In this document: positions 55,445-64,000 of the stretch, piece after piece
How the letters are laid out: every line of letters begins with the position of its first letter
Position numbering within the stretch: position 1 is the stretch's first letter
Source of the DNA: Martinezella rhizogenes
Lineage (GTDB): Bacteria; Pseudomonadota; Alphaproteobacteria; Rhizobiales; Rhizobiaceae
Assembly: GCF_007002745.1 (NCBI RefSeq)
Contig: NZ_SGNY01000003.1
Coordinates: 310,001 to 374,000 of the forward strand
Direction of reading: 5' to 3'
Length of the DNA stretch: 64,000 nucleotides
Position numbers and translations under genes: made by a program
The notes under the pieces: generated by a model
Databases searched by the model: none
What the model saw: only the letters and a program-made list of their open reading frames with translations
Told to the model about the DNA's origin: nothing

Positions 55445-56590
55445 GTGAGCGGACTGGAAACGGCAATCAGAAATGCTCTGGAAAAATCGGACAGATCGAA
55501 CGCCGAAGTTCGTGCACGGATTTACCAATCATCCCGCCAGGCGCTGGAAGCGGGCCTGCGCAAGCAGGGCATAGATGAACCACAGGTCGTCGCCCAGCAA
55601 CGCCAGCGGCTCGAAAGCCTCATTCATGTCATTGAAAATGAAGAGCGTGACCGGCTTCTAAACAGGGTGGAGCAGCAATTGCGGCCACCACTGCCGGAGA
55701 GTGTCGCCCATGATGAACCCTCGGTCGATCCCGTTTCACAGCCACAGCACCATGGCGATATGGCCATAGAGCCGGAACTGCGTGGCGAAACACGTGACGC
55801 GCGGCCGGGCGTCACTGTTGCTGCGGAGCCGCCAAGCGCCGGTCGACGCAATGCAAAGCCATCCAGGAGAGGCTCCAGCGCGGGCGATGCCTCGCTTGCT
55901 TTTCGCCCGGAGGGTGCCGTTGGCCGCCGCAAGCGCCGCGGGCTTTTTGCAAGGCTTTTCATATATGTGACGCTTCTCGCCTTTATTGGCTTCGGCGCCT
56001 GGTGGGTCTATTCATCCGGCCTGCTGCTGTCGCCCGCGCAGCGCGATACCAGCGTGCCAAATCCGCCGGCCCAGGTCCAGGCGGAGGACTTCAACGGCGC
56101 GGAACCGGCACCGAGCCTCTCCGCCGGCCGCGGTTTTTCCGATGACTGGGTGGAACTCTTTAATGCCGAGCGCGGCAGCGCCGGAGTTTCGGCAGGCCCG
56201 CGCGCCACAGTCGAAAACATCGCCACACCTGCCGGCAAGGCGATAAAGGTAACGTCGAGAAGTGTTTCGCAGGATGGTGCGGTCAGCGTCGAGGTTCCGG
56301 TGGAAGTCATGCGGGACATGGCGGGCAAGTCCTCGACCATATCCATCACGCTGCAATCATCCAGCGACCGGCAGACGCAGGTCTCCGTCGCCTGCGATTT
56401 TGCCACGCTTGGCGATTGCTCACGCCACCGCTTTACGGCCACGGCTGAACGGGCGGACATGCTGCTGAACGCGACATTCGAGCGCTCGCTCGCGCCTAAC
56501 GCGCCCGGCAAAATCTTCATCAACAGCGACATCGACGGCAACAGCCGTCCGGTCAATCTTTACTCCGTGCGCATTCTGCCCGGCCAGTAA
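55445..56590 (+). CDS. Single-pass membrane protein, unknown
   Basis: A 381-residue protein: an N-terminal helical cytoplasmic part (VSGLETAIRNALEKSDRSN..., Arg/Gln-rich coiled coil to about residue 80), a Pro/Arg-rich linker, a membrane helix at about 180-200 (LFIYVTLLAFIGFGAWWVYSS), and a periplasmic beta-rich domain of about 180 residues containing two Cys that may pair (VACDFATLGDCSRH). GTG at 55445 follows AAGGA. I know similar unnamed proteins from Rhizobiaceae only. Confidence 0.75.
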   Translation: MSGLETAIRNALEKSDRSNAEVRARIYQSSRQALEAGLRKQGIDEPQVVAQQRQRLESLIHVIENEERDRLLNRVEQQLRPPLPESVAHDEPSVDPVSQPQHHGDMAIEPELRGETRDARPGVTVAAEPPSAGRRNAKPSRRGSSAGDASLAFRPEGAVGRRKRRGLFARLFIYVTLLAFIGFGAWWVYSSGLLLSPAQRDTSVPNPPAQVQAEDFNGAEPAPSLSAGRGFSDDWVELFNAERGSAGVSAGPRATVENIATPAGKAIKVTSRSVSQDGAVSVEVPVEVMRDMAGKSSTISITLQSSSDRQTQVSVACDFATLGDCSRHRFTATAERADMLLNATFERSLAPNAPGKIFINSDIDGNSRPVNLYSVRILPGQ

Positions 56591-56650
56591 GGCTGACAGG
56601 AAGAAAGGCAGGCGCCGCCTTCAGGAGGCGCCTGCAATCATCTTCCTGTC

Positions 56651-57532
56651 CTATTTAAGAAATTCCGGACCCGACCCCAGTATCTTGCCGTCGATCTCGC
56701 CGATCACCTTGTTGTCCTTGCCGTCGTAGTCGAGTGAATTGAGAATATGGCGGATAAGGTTCACGCGGGCGCGGCGCTTGTCGTTGGCGCGAACCACCGT
56801 CCAGGGGGCGGCGTCGGTGTGGGTTTTTTCCAGCATCTCGTCGCGCTTTTGCGTGTAGTCATCCCACTTCGTCAGCGCCGCAATATCCATGTCCGAAAGC
56901 TTCCAGCATTTCAGCGGGCTGTGGCGGCGATCATGGAAGCGTTCGATCTGCGTCTCGCGACCGATGTCGAGCCAGAACTTGAAAAGATGGATGTCCTCAT
57001 GCACCAGCATCTTTTCCAGCCGTGGTGTTTCCTTGAGAAAGCGCTTGTGTTCTTCGGGGGTGCAGAATCCCATGACAGGCTCGACACCAGCGCGGTTATA
57101 CCAGGAACGGTCGAAGAGAACGAATTCACCGGCAGTCGGAAAATGTGAGATATAACGCTGGAAATACCATTGGCCGCGTTCGGTTTCCGTCGGTTTGGTC
57201 AATGCTACCACGCGGGCGTAGCGGGGGTTGAGGTAGGCCCGGGCCGCAAAGATCGCGCCGCCCTTGCCTGCCGCATCGCGGCCTTCGAAGACCGCCATCA
57301 CCCGCTTGCCCGTGGCCTGCAGCCAGAACTGCACCTTCACGAGCTCCACTTGAAGCGCCTCCAGCGTGACGTCGTAATCTTCCCGTTTCATCTTCTTGTC
57401 GTAGGGAAAGTCACCTGCGGAGAGTTTTTTGTCCTCCACCCAGTCGGGAAGAACCGGATCGTCGATGTCGAAGCTGCGCGGCTTGCCGCCAATGGTAAGC
57501 TCCACCGCTCGCTTCTTCGTGTCTTCGGCCAT
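56651..57532 (-). CDS. ppk2: Polyphosphate kinase 2
   Basis: PPK2 transfers phosphate between polyphosphate and nucleoside diphosphates. A 293-residue one-domain enzyme with Walker [12 protein letters not shown] (about 83-93), Walker [18 protein letters not shown], and the lid/[15 protein letters not shown] region. The start [11 protein letters not shown] has GGAGA; the longer frame to 57655 is not conserved-looking. It sits next to the phosphate regulon; the two are divergent. Confidence 0.93.
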   Translation of the reverse strand: MAEDTKKRAVELTIGGKPRSFDIDDPVLPDWVEDKKLSAGDFPYDKKMKREDYDVTLEALQVELVKVQFWLQATGKRVMAVFEGRDAAGKGGAIFAARAYLNPRYARVVALTKPTETERGQWYFQRYISHFPTAGEFVLFDRSWYNRAGVEPVMGFCTPEEHKRFLKETPRLEKMLVHEDIHLFKFWLDIGRETQIERFHDRRHSPLKCWKLSDMDIAALTKWDDYTQKRDEMLEKTHTDAAPWTVVRANDKRRARVNLIRHILNSLDYDGKDNKVIGEIDGKILGSGPEFLK

Positions 57533-57700
57533 ATTTGTTCTCCGGCTATTGTTGTGTAAAGGCAACTCACCGCCAATGAGTTCATATCCACCGGCAGAAT
57601 TCAAGTGAAAGAGGAGTGGCGGGACATGGTGCGGCGCCGGGGACGATTGCGGCACAGATTTTGCGCATATACGTTGTGAAAAATGCGCGGTGATGAATCT

Positions 57701-57718
57701 CTGTCATGAAGCTGGCCT
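57701..57718 (+). promoter_or_regulatory. Possible weak Pho box before phoR
   Basis: CTGTCAT-GAAG-CTGGCCT: the first half is a perfect PhoB half-site, the second matches only partly. It lies 47 bases before phoR. Confidence 0.3.
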
Positions 57719-57764
57719 ATGAGAATTCGATGCGCTGTCAGGTGAAAGTGGAAAGCAGGCTGAA

Positions 57765-59033
57765 ATGGCAGTCATGGAAGGCGATCGTGGATTAAGGCTT
57801 TTGGGACGAAAGCTTGGCCGAAACTGGTTGCCCGTTCTCGTCGTCAGCATGCTGGCCATCGCGGCCGTTTCGGAACTGCACACGCCCTATATGCCGGCCG
57901 CCCTTTGGCTCTGCGCCATCATCGCCATTCTGGCGGTTCGGGAACGGTCAGCGGTGCCCAAAACCGATGAAGCCGCGGTTGCGGAAACGGATGAACCCGA
58001 GGTGCCTGCGGAAAGTGTCATTTCCGGCGTCAGGGCCGGCCTTGCGGTGCTGGATACGCCGGTCTTCATCCTCGACAAGAATGCCAGCGTGCTGTTTCAG
58101 AACGGTGCGGCGGAACGGGCGTTCGGCCAGCTTCCGCCTGGCGCGCATATTTCCGCCCGCCTGCGATCCCCGGGCCTGCTGGATGTCATCCGCGAAACCA
58201 TAACCACCGGCCAACCCAATCAGGTCGAGCATTCGGAGCGTTTTCCATCAGAGCGCGTCTTCATCGTTCGCATTGCGCGGGCGGATGCGGGGGAGGTGGC
58301 CGGCCCGCCATTTTACATATTGTCGTTCCGCGATGTGTCGGAGCTTCGCCGCATCGACCGGATGCGCAGCGACTTCGTCGCCAATGCCAGCCATGAATTG
58401 CGCACGCCGCTCGCCTCGCTGCGTGGCTTCATCGAAACCATGCAGGGTCCGGCTCGCAACGACCCGAAAGCACAGGAACGTTTTCTCGCCATCATGCTCG
58501 ATCAGGCGACCCGCATGAGCAGGCTGGTGGATGATCTGATGTCGCTTTCACGGCTGGAGCTACGGGCAAATATCGCGCCCGACCAGAAGGTCGACCTCGT
58601 CCCCGTCATCGGTCATGTGCGGGACGCGCTGCTGCCGCTCGCCAACGAGCTGGATGTGGAGATCACCCTGCATCTGCCCGACCGGCCGGCGGAAGTGCAG
58701 GGCGATCGCGACGAACTGGTGCAGGTGTTCCAGAATCTCGTTGAAAATGCTTGCAAATATGGCCAGGAAGGCAAGGTCGTGGATGTCTGGCTACGCGCTG
58801 AACCCGGCAAGCCGGTGGAAGTGAGCGTCATCGACAAGGGGCCAGGCATTCCCGCCGAACATGTGCCGCGTCTGACGGAGCGGTTTTATCGCGTCAGTGT
58901 CGCCGACAGCCGTTCCAAAAAGGGAACGGGTCTCGGGCTTGCCATTGTCAAGCATATCCTCACCCGCCACCGTGCCCGCCTCATCATTAAATCGGAATTG
59001 GGCAACGGTACGGACTTCACCGTCAGATTCTGA
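57765..59033 (+). CDS. phoR: Phosphate regulon sensor kinase PhoR
   Basis: A 422-residue histidine kinase: two N-terminal membrane helices (to about residue 58), a PAS domain (about 80-190), the His box ANASHELRTPLASLRGF, N box VENACKYG, G1 box DKGPGIP and G2 KGTGLGLAIVKHIL. With pst genes directly downstream it is PhoR, which senses phosphate via the Pst system and acts on PhoB; phoB and phoU are expected just beyond the window. Confidence 0.92.
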   Translation: MAVMEGDRGLRLLGRKLGRNWLPVLVVSMLAIAAVSELHTPYMPAALWLCAIIAILAVRERSAVPKTDEAAVAETDEPEVPAESVISGVRAGLAVLDTPVFILDKNASVLFQNGAAERAFGQLPPGAHISARLRSPGLLDVIRETITTGQPNQVEHSERFPSERVFIVRIARADAGEVAGPPFYILSFRDVSELRRIDRMRSDFVANASHELRTPLASLRGFIETMQGPARNDPKAQERFLAIMLDQATRMSRLVDDLMSLSRLELRANIAPDQKVDLVPVIGHVRDALLPLANELDVEITLHLPDRPAEVQGDRDELVQVFQNLVENACKYGQEGKVVDVWLRAEPGKPVEVSVIDKGPGIPAEHVPRLTERFYRVSVADSRSKKGTGLGLAIVKHILTRHRARLIIKSELGNGTDFTVRF

Positions 59034-59094
59034 CATAAAATATCTGCCAGCTTTTAATGCCGTAAAATTTTATAAATTAAATCAATAATTTAGG

Positions 59095-59112
59095 TTGTCA
59101 CAAATCTTTCAC
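59095..59112 (+). promoter_or_regulatory. Pho box before pstS
   Basis: TTGTCACAAATCTTTCAC is two seven-base half-sites (TTGTCAC and CTTTCAC) with an AAAT spacer, the PhoB-binding form CTGTCAT-N4-CTGTCAT. It lies 116 bases before pstS, so pstS should be induced by phosphate shortage apart from phoR. Confidence 0.6.
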
Positions 59113-59228
59113 TGAAGTGACATAAAAGGATGTGGCTACGGTGGTTAAGAAAAGGTCGCCGAGCGCATGCTTTGAGCGAGTGCCGCTATCGGCCGCGTCC
59201 ACAAACAAGCCCACGACGGGAGAGACAA

Positions 59229-60263
59229 ATGAACATCCTTAAATTTTCCGCAGCAGCTCTGGTGGCTTCTGTCGCCTTCGCTGGCGCCGCCGCTGCTCGC
59301 GACCAGATCCAGGTTGCCGGTTCTTCCACGGTTCTGCCCTATGCCAAGATCGTTGCTGAAACCTTTGCCGAAACCTTCCCGAACTTCAAGGCTCCGGTTG
59401 TTGAGTCCGGCGGCACGGGCGGTGGTCTGAAGGCGTTCTGCTCCGGCGTTGGTGAAGGCACCATCGACATCGCCAATGCTTCGCGCGCAATCAAGAGCGA
59501 CGAACTGGCCGCCTGTAAGGCTGCTGGCGTTACCGACGTTCAGGAAGTGAAGATCGGTTACGACGGTATCGTCTTCGCAATGGACGCATCCAACAAGGAC
59601 ATCAAGCTCGAGCCGAAGGATCTGTACCTTGCTCTCGCAGCTGAAATCGTCAAGGACGGCAAGCTCGTTGCCAACCCCAACAAGAAGTGGTCGGAAGTCA
59701 ACAAGGAACTGCCTGATGTAGCGATCGCCGCTTACATCCCGGGTTCCAAGCACGGCACGCGCGAAGTCTTCGAAGAGAAGATCATGGCTGACGGCTGCAA
59801 GGAAGCCGGCGCTACCGACGCCATCAAGAAGATCGTTACCGATGCCAAGCAGGCAGCTGCAAAGTGCATCGCTGTCCGTAAGGACGGCGCTGCAGTCGAC
59901 ATCGACGGCGACTACACCGAAACGCTGGCCCGCATCGACGCCAACAAGACTGGCCTCGGCGTTTTCGGCCTCGCTTTCTATGAAAACAATGCTGACCGTC
60001 TGAAGGTTGCCACTGTTTCTGGCGTTGTTCCGTCCACCGAAACCGTTGCCAGCGGCAAGTATCCGGTTTCCCGCCCGCTGTTCTTCTACGTGAAGAAGGC
60101 TCACCTGGGCGTTATCCCGGGCCTCAAGGAATACGTCGAGTTCTTCGTTTCTGACGACATGATCGGCCCGGATTCCCCGCTCGCCAACTACGGCCTGGTT
60201 GCTGCTCCGGACAAGGAGCGCGAAGAAATCCGCGCCAAGTTCGCAGCCGGCGCTTCCATGTAA
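59229..60263 (+). CDS. pstS: Periplasmic phosphate-binding protein
   Basis: PstS captures phosphate for PstCAB. The 344-residue precursor has a signal peptide (to about residue 22, AAAA-R) and IQVAGSSTVLPYAKIVAETF plus the phosphate loop SGGTGGGLKAFCSG. The frame upstream of 59229 is not used; ATG follows GGGAGAG. Confidence 0.95.
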   Translation: MNILKFSAAALVASVAFAGAAAARDQIQVAGSSTVLPYAKIVAETFAETFPNFKAPVVESGGTGGGLKAFCSGVGEGTIDIANASRAIKSDELAACKAAGVTDVQEVKIGYDGIVFAMDASNKDIKLEPKDLYLALAAEIVKDGKLVANPNKKWSEVNKELPDVAIAAYIPGSKHGTREVFEEKIMADGCKEAGATDAIKKIVTDAKQAAAKCIAVRKDGAAVDIDGDYTETLARIDANKTGLGVFGLAFYENNADRLKVATVSGVVPSTETVASGKYPVSRPLFFYVKKAHLGVIPGLKEYVEFFVSDDMIGPDSPLANYGLVAAPDKEREEIRAKFAAGASM

Positions 60264-60271
60264 TAAAGATG

Positions 60272-60295
60272 AGGGGCGCGGCCTGCCGCGCCCCT
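60272..60295 (+). terminator. Hairpin between pstS and pstC
   Basis: AGGGGCGCGG-CCTG-CCGCGCCCCT followed by TGTTCC. It is inside the operon and probably attenuates read-through and protects pstS mRNA, giving more PstS than the membrane parts. Confidence 0.6.
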
Positions 60296-60534
60296 TGTTC
60301 CGCCCGGTGCCTCTCCGCTTCGGCGATTGTCTCCGGTTGACAGTTCCGATCCATCGCCATCCACATAATTGTTTATGGATTACAGATGGATAGGTTGTAT
60401 CAACCTTGACGCTTGCCAGACTTTCATACAGTCAAAAGGCAGGCATCTCTGGATGGTCCAGCGGTCTCGTTTTGATGACTTTTTGATTTGCCCGATATCG
60501 CACCGTGCTCTTGAGGCACGCCGAGGGAATTCTA

Positions 60535-62019
60535 ATGAACACATCGATCCTTTTGCTGATACTGGTGCTGATCGGCATCGGCAGTTATCTGCTCGGCAGT
60601 CGCCGCGCCATTGCTCTGTCTGGCGGGCGCCCCGCCAGCATGCATTCCCGTGCCGGTTATCACGGCTCCTACGCGGTCGTCTGGGCGGTTTTGCCCGCGG
60701 CGTTCATTCTCTGTATATGGCTTGTTATCAGCCCGCTGGTCATCACCTCGGCCGTGCGTGGTAATTTTCCCGAAGACGTGCGCGCCCAGTCCGAGGCGCA
60801 GCAAAGCCTGACATATGGCATGGTGAGCTCCATCGCCCGTGGACTTCAGCGCCTGACGGCGGAAGAAACCGCGCAGGCAGATGCGGATACAGCCACGGTA
60901 AGGCCGCTTCTGGCATCGAAAGGCGTTGCGATTGCCGGCGATCCCGAGCGTTATATGGTCGATGCGGCCCAGACGCTGAACACGATGACCTCGACAAGCC
61001 GCATCGCGATGATCGTCATCGTGCTGGCGGCCGCATTCGCCGGCGCCGCTTATGCGCTGCGTTCGATCGCTCCCCGCTTTCGGGCCCGCAACAAGGTCGA
61101 AAGGGTCATTCTCGCATCCCTGCTTGTCGCCTCGTCCATCGCGATCTTGACGACCATCGGTATCGTCCTGTCGATGTTGACGGAAGCCATCCAGTTCTTC
61201 ACCATGGTTCCGGCACACCAGTTCTTTTTCGGAACCGTGTGGGATCCGCGTTTTGCGGCCGCCGGTGCAACGGACTCGTCCGGCCAGTTCGGCCTCATCC
61301 CGCTGCTCGCCGGCACGCTCTATATCGGCTTTGTCGCCATGCTGGTCGCGGTCCCCGTCGGTCTGTTTTCGGCGATTTACATGTCGGAATACGCCTCGCC
61401 GCGCCTGCGTTCAGTGGCAAAGCCGCTGCTCGAGGTACTCGCCGGTATTCCCACGATCGTCTACGGCTTCTTCGCGCTGACGACGGTGGGTCCTTTCCTG
61501 CGAGACATCTCCACGCAGATCAACGGTCTCGCAACCGGCAACTACGCCAATTTCATCCAGGCGCAGAGCGTCATTACCGCCGGCTTCGTGATGGGCATCA
61601 TGCTCATTCCCTATGTCTCGTCGCTGTCGGACGATATCATCACCGCCGTGCCGCGTTCGTTGCGCGATGGTTCTCTCGGTCTTGGTGCCACGCGCTCTGA
61701 AACCATCAAGAAGGTCATCGTTCCCGCCGCTCTTCCCGGCATCGTCGGCGCCGTGCTGATGACGGCATCGCGTGCGATCGGCGAAACCATGATCGTGGTT
61801 CTCGCCGCCGGTGTTGCTGCCCGTCTGCAGATCAACCCGTTCGAACCGATGACCACGGTAACGGTCAAGATCGTCAGCCAGCTGACCGGCGACCTTGAAT
61901 TCACCTCGCCGCAGACGCTTGTCGCCTTCGCGCTGGGCATCACGCTTTTCGCCATCACGCTTTGCCTGAATATCTACGCGCTTTACATCGTGCGCAAATA
62001 CCGGGAGCAATATGAATGA
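60535..62019 (+). CDS. pstC: Phosphate ABC transporter permease PstC
   Basis: A 494-residue permease subunit, longer than the E. coli form owing to an N-terminal extension with one or two extra helices and a periplasmic loop. The permease core with EVLAGIPTIVYGFFAL and the EAA loop LRDGSLGLGATRSETIKKVI is intact. Overlaps pstA by four bases. Confidence 0.94.
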   Translation: MNTSILLLILVLIGIGSYLLGSRRAIALSGGRPASMHSRAGYHGSYAVVWAVLPAAFILCIWLVISPLVITSAVRGNFPEDVRAQSEAQQSLTYGMVSSIARGLQRLTAEETAQADADTATVRPLLASKGVAIAGDPERYMVDAAQTLNTMTSTSRIAMIVIVLAAAFAGAAYALRSIAPRFRARNKVERVILASLLVASSIAILTTIGIVLSMLTEAIQFFTMVPAHQFFFGTVWDPRFAAAGATDSSGQFGLIPLLAGTLYIGFVAMLVAVPVGLFSAIYMSEYASPRLRSVAKPLLEVLAGIPTIVYGFFALTTVGPFLRDISTQINGLATGNYANFIQAQSVITAGFVMGIMLIPYVSSLSDDIITAVPRSLRDGSLGLGATRSETIKKVIVPAALPGIVGAVLMTASRAIGETMIVVLAAGVAARLQINPFEPMTTVTVKIVSQLTGDLEFTSPQTLVAFALGITLFAITLCLNIYALYIVRKYREQYE

Positions 62020-63338
62020 CCGACATCGTTTCTCCCACAGCCGGCGCTACCGCCGGAAACAACGCCACGCGCCGTGATATCGGCATCAAGCGTCGCTATG
62101 CCGCCGAACGCCGCTTCCGTGCCTATGGAATGGCAGCGATTTCCTTCGGCCTGATCTTCCTCTTCCTGCTGCTCTGGTCGGTCGTATCCAAGGGTTACAC
62201 CGCCTTCCAGCAGACGATGATCACCGTTCCGGTCGAGTTTTCCGAACTGATCATCGATCCGAAGAATGAGCGGGCCGCAAATCCCGCAAAGCTGATGACG
62301 GCCAATTATCCCGTTCTCGCCCGCGATGCGGTTGCCAAGGTTCTCGGCGTCGCGCCAACGGACCGCGCCGGTCTTCGCGCCGTCAACGTCATGATCTCCG
62401 ACAGCGTCCGCACCCAGCTGCGCGACATCGTCGTCGCCGATCCTGCCGTTATCGGCACCACGCGCACCGTCACGCTTCTGGCATCGGGCGATGTGGACAG
62501 CGCCTTCAAGGGCCAGGTCGATCTGACGGTGGATGAGGCCAACCGCCGCATCTCGAACCAGCAGCTCGGCTGGATGAACCAGCTCGCCGAAGGTGGCCAG
62601 CTTGGCAAACATTTCAACACCGGCATCTTCGTCAACGGCAATTCGAGCCGTCCGGAAGCGGCGGGTGTCGGTGTGGCGCTGATCGGTTCCTTCTACATGA
62701 TGATGATCGTGCTGGTTCTGTCACTGCCGATCGGTGTCGCAGCTTCCATCTATCTCGAGGAATTCGCGCCGAAGAACCGTTTGACGGACCTTATCGAGGT
62801 GAACATCAACAATCTCGCGGCTGTTCCCTCGATCGTTTACGGTTTGCTCGGTCTTTCCGTCTTCATCAACTTCATGGGCTTTCCGCGCTCGGCCTCCCTG
62901 GTCGGTGGCCTCGTCCTGACGCTGATGACATTGCCGACGATCATCATTGCCACACGCGCAGCATTGAAGGCCGTGCCGCCGTCGATCCGTGCGGCAGCGC
63001 TTGGTCTCGGCGCTTCGAAGATGCAGACGATCTTCCATCACGTCCTGCCGCTTGCCATGCCCGGCATTCTCACCGGCACCATCATCGGCCTCGCCCATGC
63101 GCTGGGTGAAACGGCGCCGCTGCTCTTGATCGGCATGGTGGCATTCGTTGCAAATTATCCGACAACGCCAATGGATCCGTCCACGGCTCTGCCGGTACAG
63201 ATTTACATGTGGGCGAACGAAGCGGAACGTGCCTTTGTCGAACGGACATCCGGCGCTATCATCATCCTGCTTTTGTTCCTCATCGTCATGAATGTTGGCG
63301 CAATCCTGTTGCGTCGCCGTTTCGAACGGCGCTGGTAG
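62016..63338 (+). CDS. pstA: Phosphate ABC transporter permease PstA
   Basis: A 440-residue permease with an N-terminal DUF3333-like extension (about residues 20-210) and the permease core (NNLAAVPSIVYGLLGL, then IRAAALGLGASKMQTIFHHV). It pairs with PstC to form the channel. ATGA overlap with pstC. Confidence 0.94.
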   Translation: MTDIVSPTAGATAGNNATRRDIGIKRRYAAERRFRAYGMAAISFGLIFLFLLLWSVVSKGYTAFQQTMITVPVEFSELIIDPKNERAANPAKLMTANYPVLARDAVAKVLGVAPTDRAGLRAVNVMISDSVRTQLRDIVVADPAVIGTTRTVTLLASGDVDSAFKGQVDLTVDEANRRISNQQLGWMNQLAEGGQLGKHFNTGIFVNGNSSRPEAAGVGVALIGSFYMMMIVLVLSLPIGVAASIYLEEFAPKNRLTDLIEVNINNLAAVPSIVYGLLGLSVFINFMGFPRSASLVGGLVLTLMTLPTIIIATRAALKAVPPSIRAAALGLGASKMQTIFHHVLPLAMPGILTGTIIGLAHALGETAPLLLIGMVAFVANYPTTPMDPSTALPVQIYMWANEAERAFVERTSGAIIILLLFLIVMNVGAILLRRRFERRW

Positions 63339-63352
63339 AGGGAGATTGAGCA

Positions 63353-64000
63353 ATGAACATGTTGTCGGAAGCAGCAGTTGAAAAGGCGCTGGACAAGAAA
63401 ATGAATGAAGTTTCGTACAAGATGATCGGCAAGGACGTTTCGGTTTATTACGGCGAAAAGCGCGCGCTTTACGACGTGAACCTCAACGTTCGGGAAAATA
63501 CGGTGACCGCGCTTATCGGCCCCTCGGGCTGCGGCAAGTCGACATTCCTGCGTACCCTGAACCGTATGAACGACACGATCGATGGCTGCCGGGTCACCGG
63601 CAAGATCACGCTCGACACCGACGATATCTACGATCAGGCGATCGATGTCGTGGAATTGCGCGCCCGTGTCGGCATGGTGTTCCAGAAGCCGAACCCGTTC
63701 CCGAAGACGATTTACGAGAACATCTCCTACGGTCCGCGCATCCACGGTCTGGCCCGTAACAAGGCGGATATGGACCAGATCGTTGAGCAGAGCCTGCAGA
63801 AGGCCGGCCTGTGGAACGAGGTCAAGGACCGCCTGCACGAATCCGGCACCGGCCTTTCCGGTGGTCAGCAGCAGCGTCTGTGCATTGCACGCGCGGTTGC
63901 CGTCAGCCCGGAAGTGATCCTGATGGATGAACCCTGCTCCGCGCTCGATCCGATCGCAACCGCCAAGGTCGAGGAACTGATCCACGAGCTGCGCGCCAAT
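63353..64000 (+). CDS. pstB: Phosphate ABC transporter ATPase PstB (partial)
   Basis: The frame from the ATG at 63353 is open to the window edge (216 codons), so the C-terminal end is missing. Walker [11 protein letters not shown], signature [15 protein letters not shown] and Walker [13 protein letters not shown] are present. It follows pstA by 14 bases with GGGAGA before the start. PstB drives phosphate uptake. Confidence 0.96.
   Translation, partial: MNMLSEAAVEKALDKKMNEVSYKMIGKDVSVYYGEKRALYDVNLNVRENTVTALIGPSGCGKSTFLRTLNRMNDTIDGCRVTGKITLDTDDIYDQAIDVVELRARVGMVFQKPNPFPKTIYENISYGPRIHGLARNKADMDQIVEQSLQKAGLWNEVKDRLHESGTGLSGGQQQRLCIARAVAVSPEVILMDEPCSALDPIATAKVEELIHELRAN

Overview
The window looks like a piece of the main chromosome of an Agrobacterium/Rhizobium-type alphaproteobacterium, most likely the Agrobacterium tumefaciens species complex. 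This rests on recognition, not on a search: the gene order rpmH-rnpA-yidC-engB, an Hsp20 gene behind a ROSE-type RNA thermometer and followed by a DUF1150 gene, RirA-type iron boxes (TGA-N9-TCA), a phoR-pstSCAB cluster, GC-rich codon use, and GTG/TTG starts.

Layout. 1-12.2 kb is core: a small heat-shock protein, an EF-hand protein, a pyrimidine 5'-nucleotidase-type HAD enzyme, a DMT permease, argB, a short anti-sigma-like membrane protein, the engB-yidC-rnpA-rpmH operon (minus strand), a chemoreceptor and an orphan histidine kinase. At 12367-12443 lies tRNA-Arg(ACG). The last 17 bases of this tRNA plus one base recur exactly at 26296-26313, so 12427-26313 is an integrated genomic island of about 13.9 kb. 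It carries a tyrosine integrase; a TV-Pol-like polymerase (superfamily A/T7 RNA polymerase-like) paired with a degenerate RNase H-like protein; two coupled small membrane proteins; a serine recombinase with an array of TGCTTCG repeats; an Abi_C-type abortive-infection protein; a PIN-domain protein; a decayed second recombinase between diverged direct repeats; a zinc-ribbon-like protein; and a large TIR-like/TPR protein. The second half reads as an anti-phage defence cargo and is the most novel part of the window.

26.8-44.8 kb is again core metabolism: an Ugp-like ABC transporter with a metallophosphodiesterase, a CoA-transferase, a lipoprotein hydrolase, a proline-racemase-family enzyme, pyrC, pyrE, a PfkB sugar kinase, two esterases, pgi and fadD. 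45-52.5 kb is an iron-acquisition block: ferric ABC transporter genes fbpC-fbpA-fbpB, a TonB-dependent siderophore receptor and an AraC regulator. A TGA-N9-TCA box stands before fbpC, fbpA, the receptor and the AraC gene; the last sits exactly at the centre of a 41-bp perfect palindrome. 52.6-57.5 kb holds small stress or envelope genes, tRNA-Thr(CGT), a nitronate monooxygenase-like gene, a membrane protein and a PPK2 polyphosphate kinase. 57.8 kb to the end is the phosphate regulon: phoR, pstS (with Pho box), pstC, pstA and the first part of pstB, cut by the window edge.

Limits: everything was read by eye. Family names come from recognised motifs, and operators, terminators and starts were not tested by any program.
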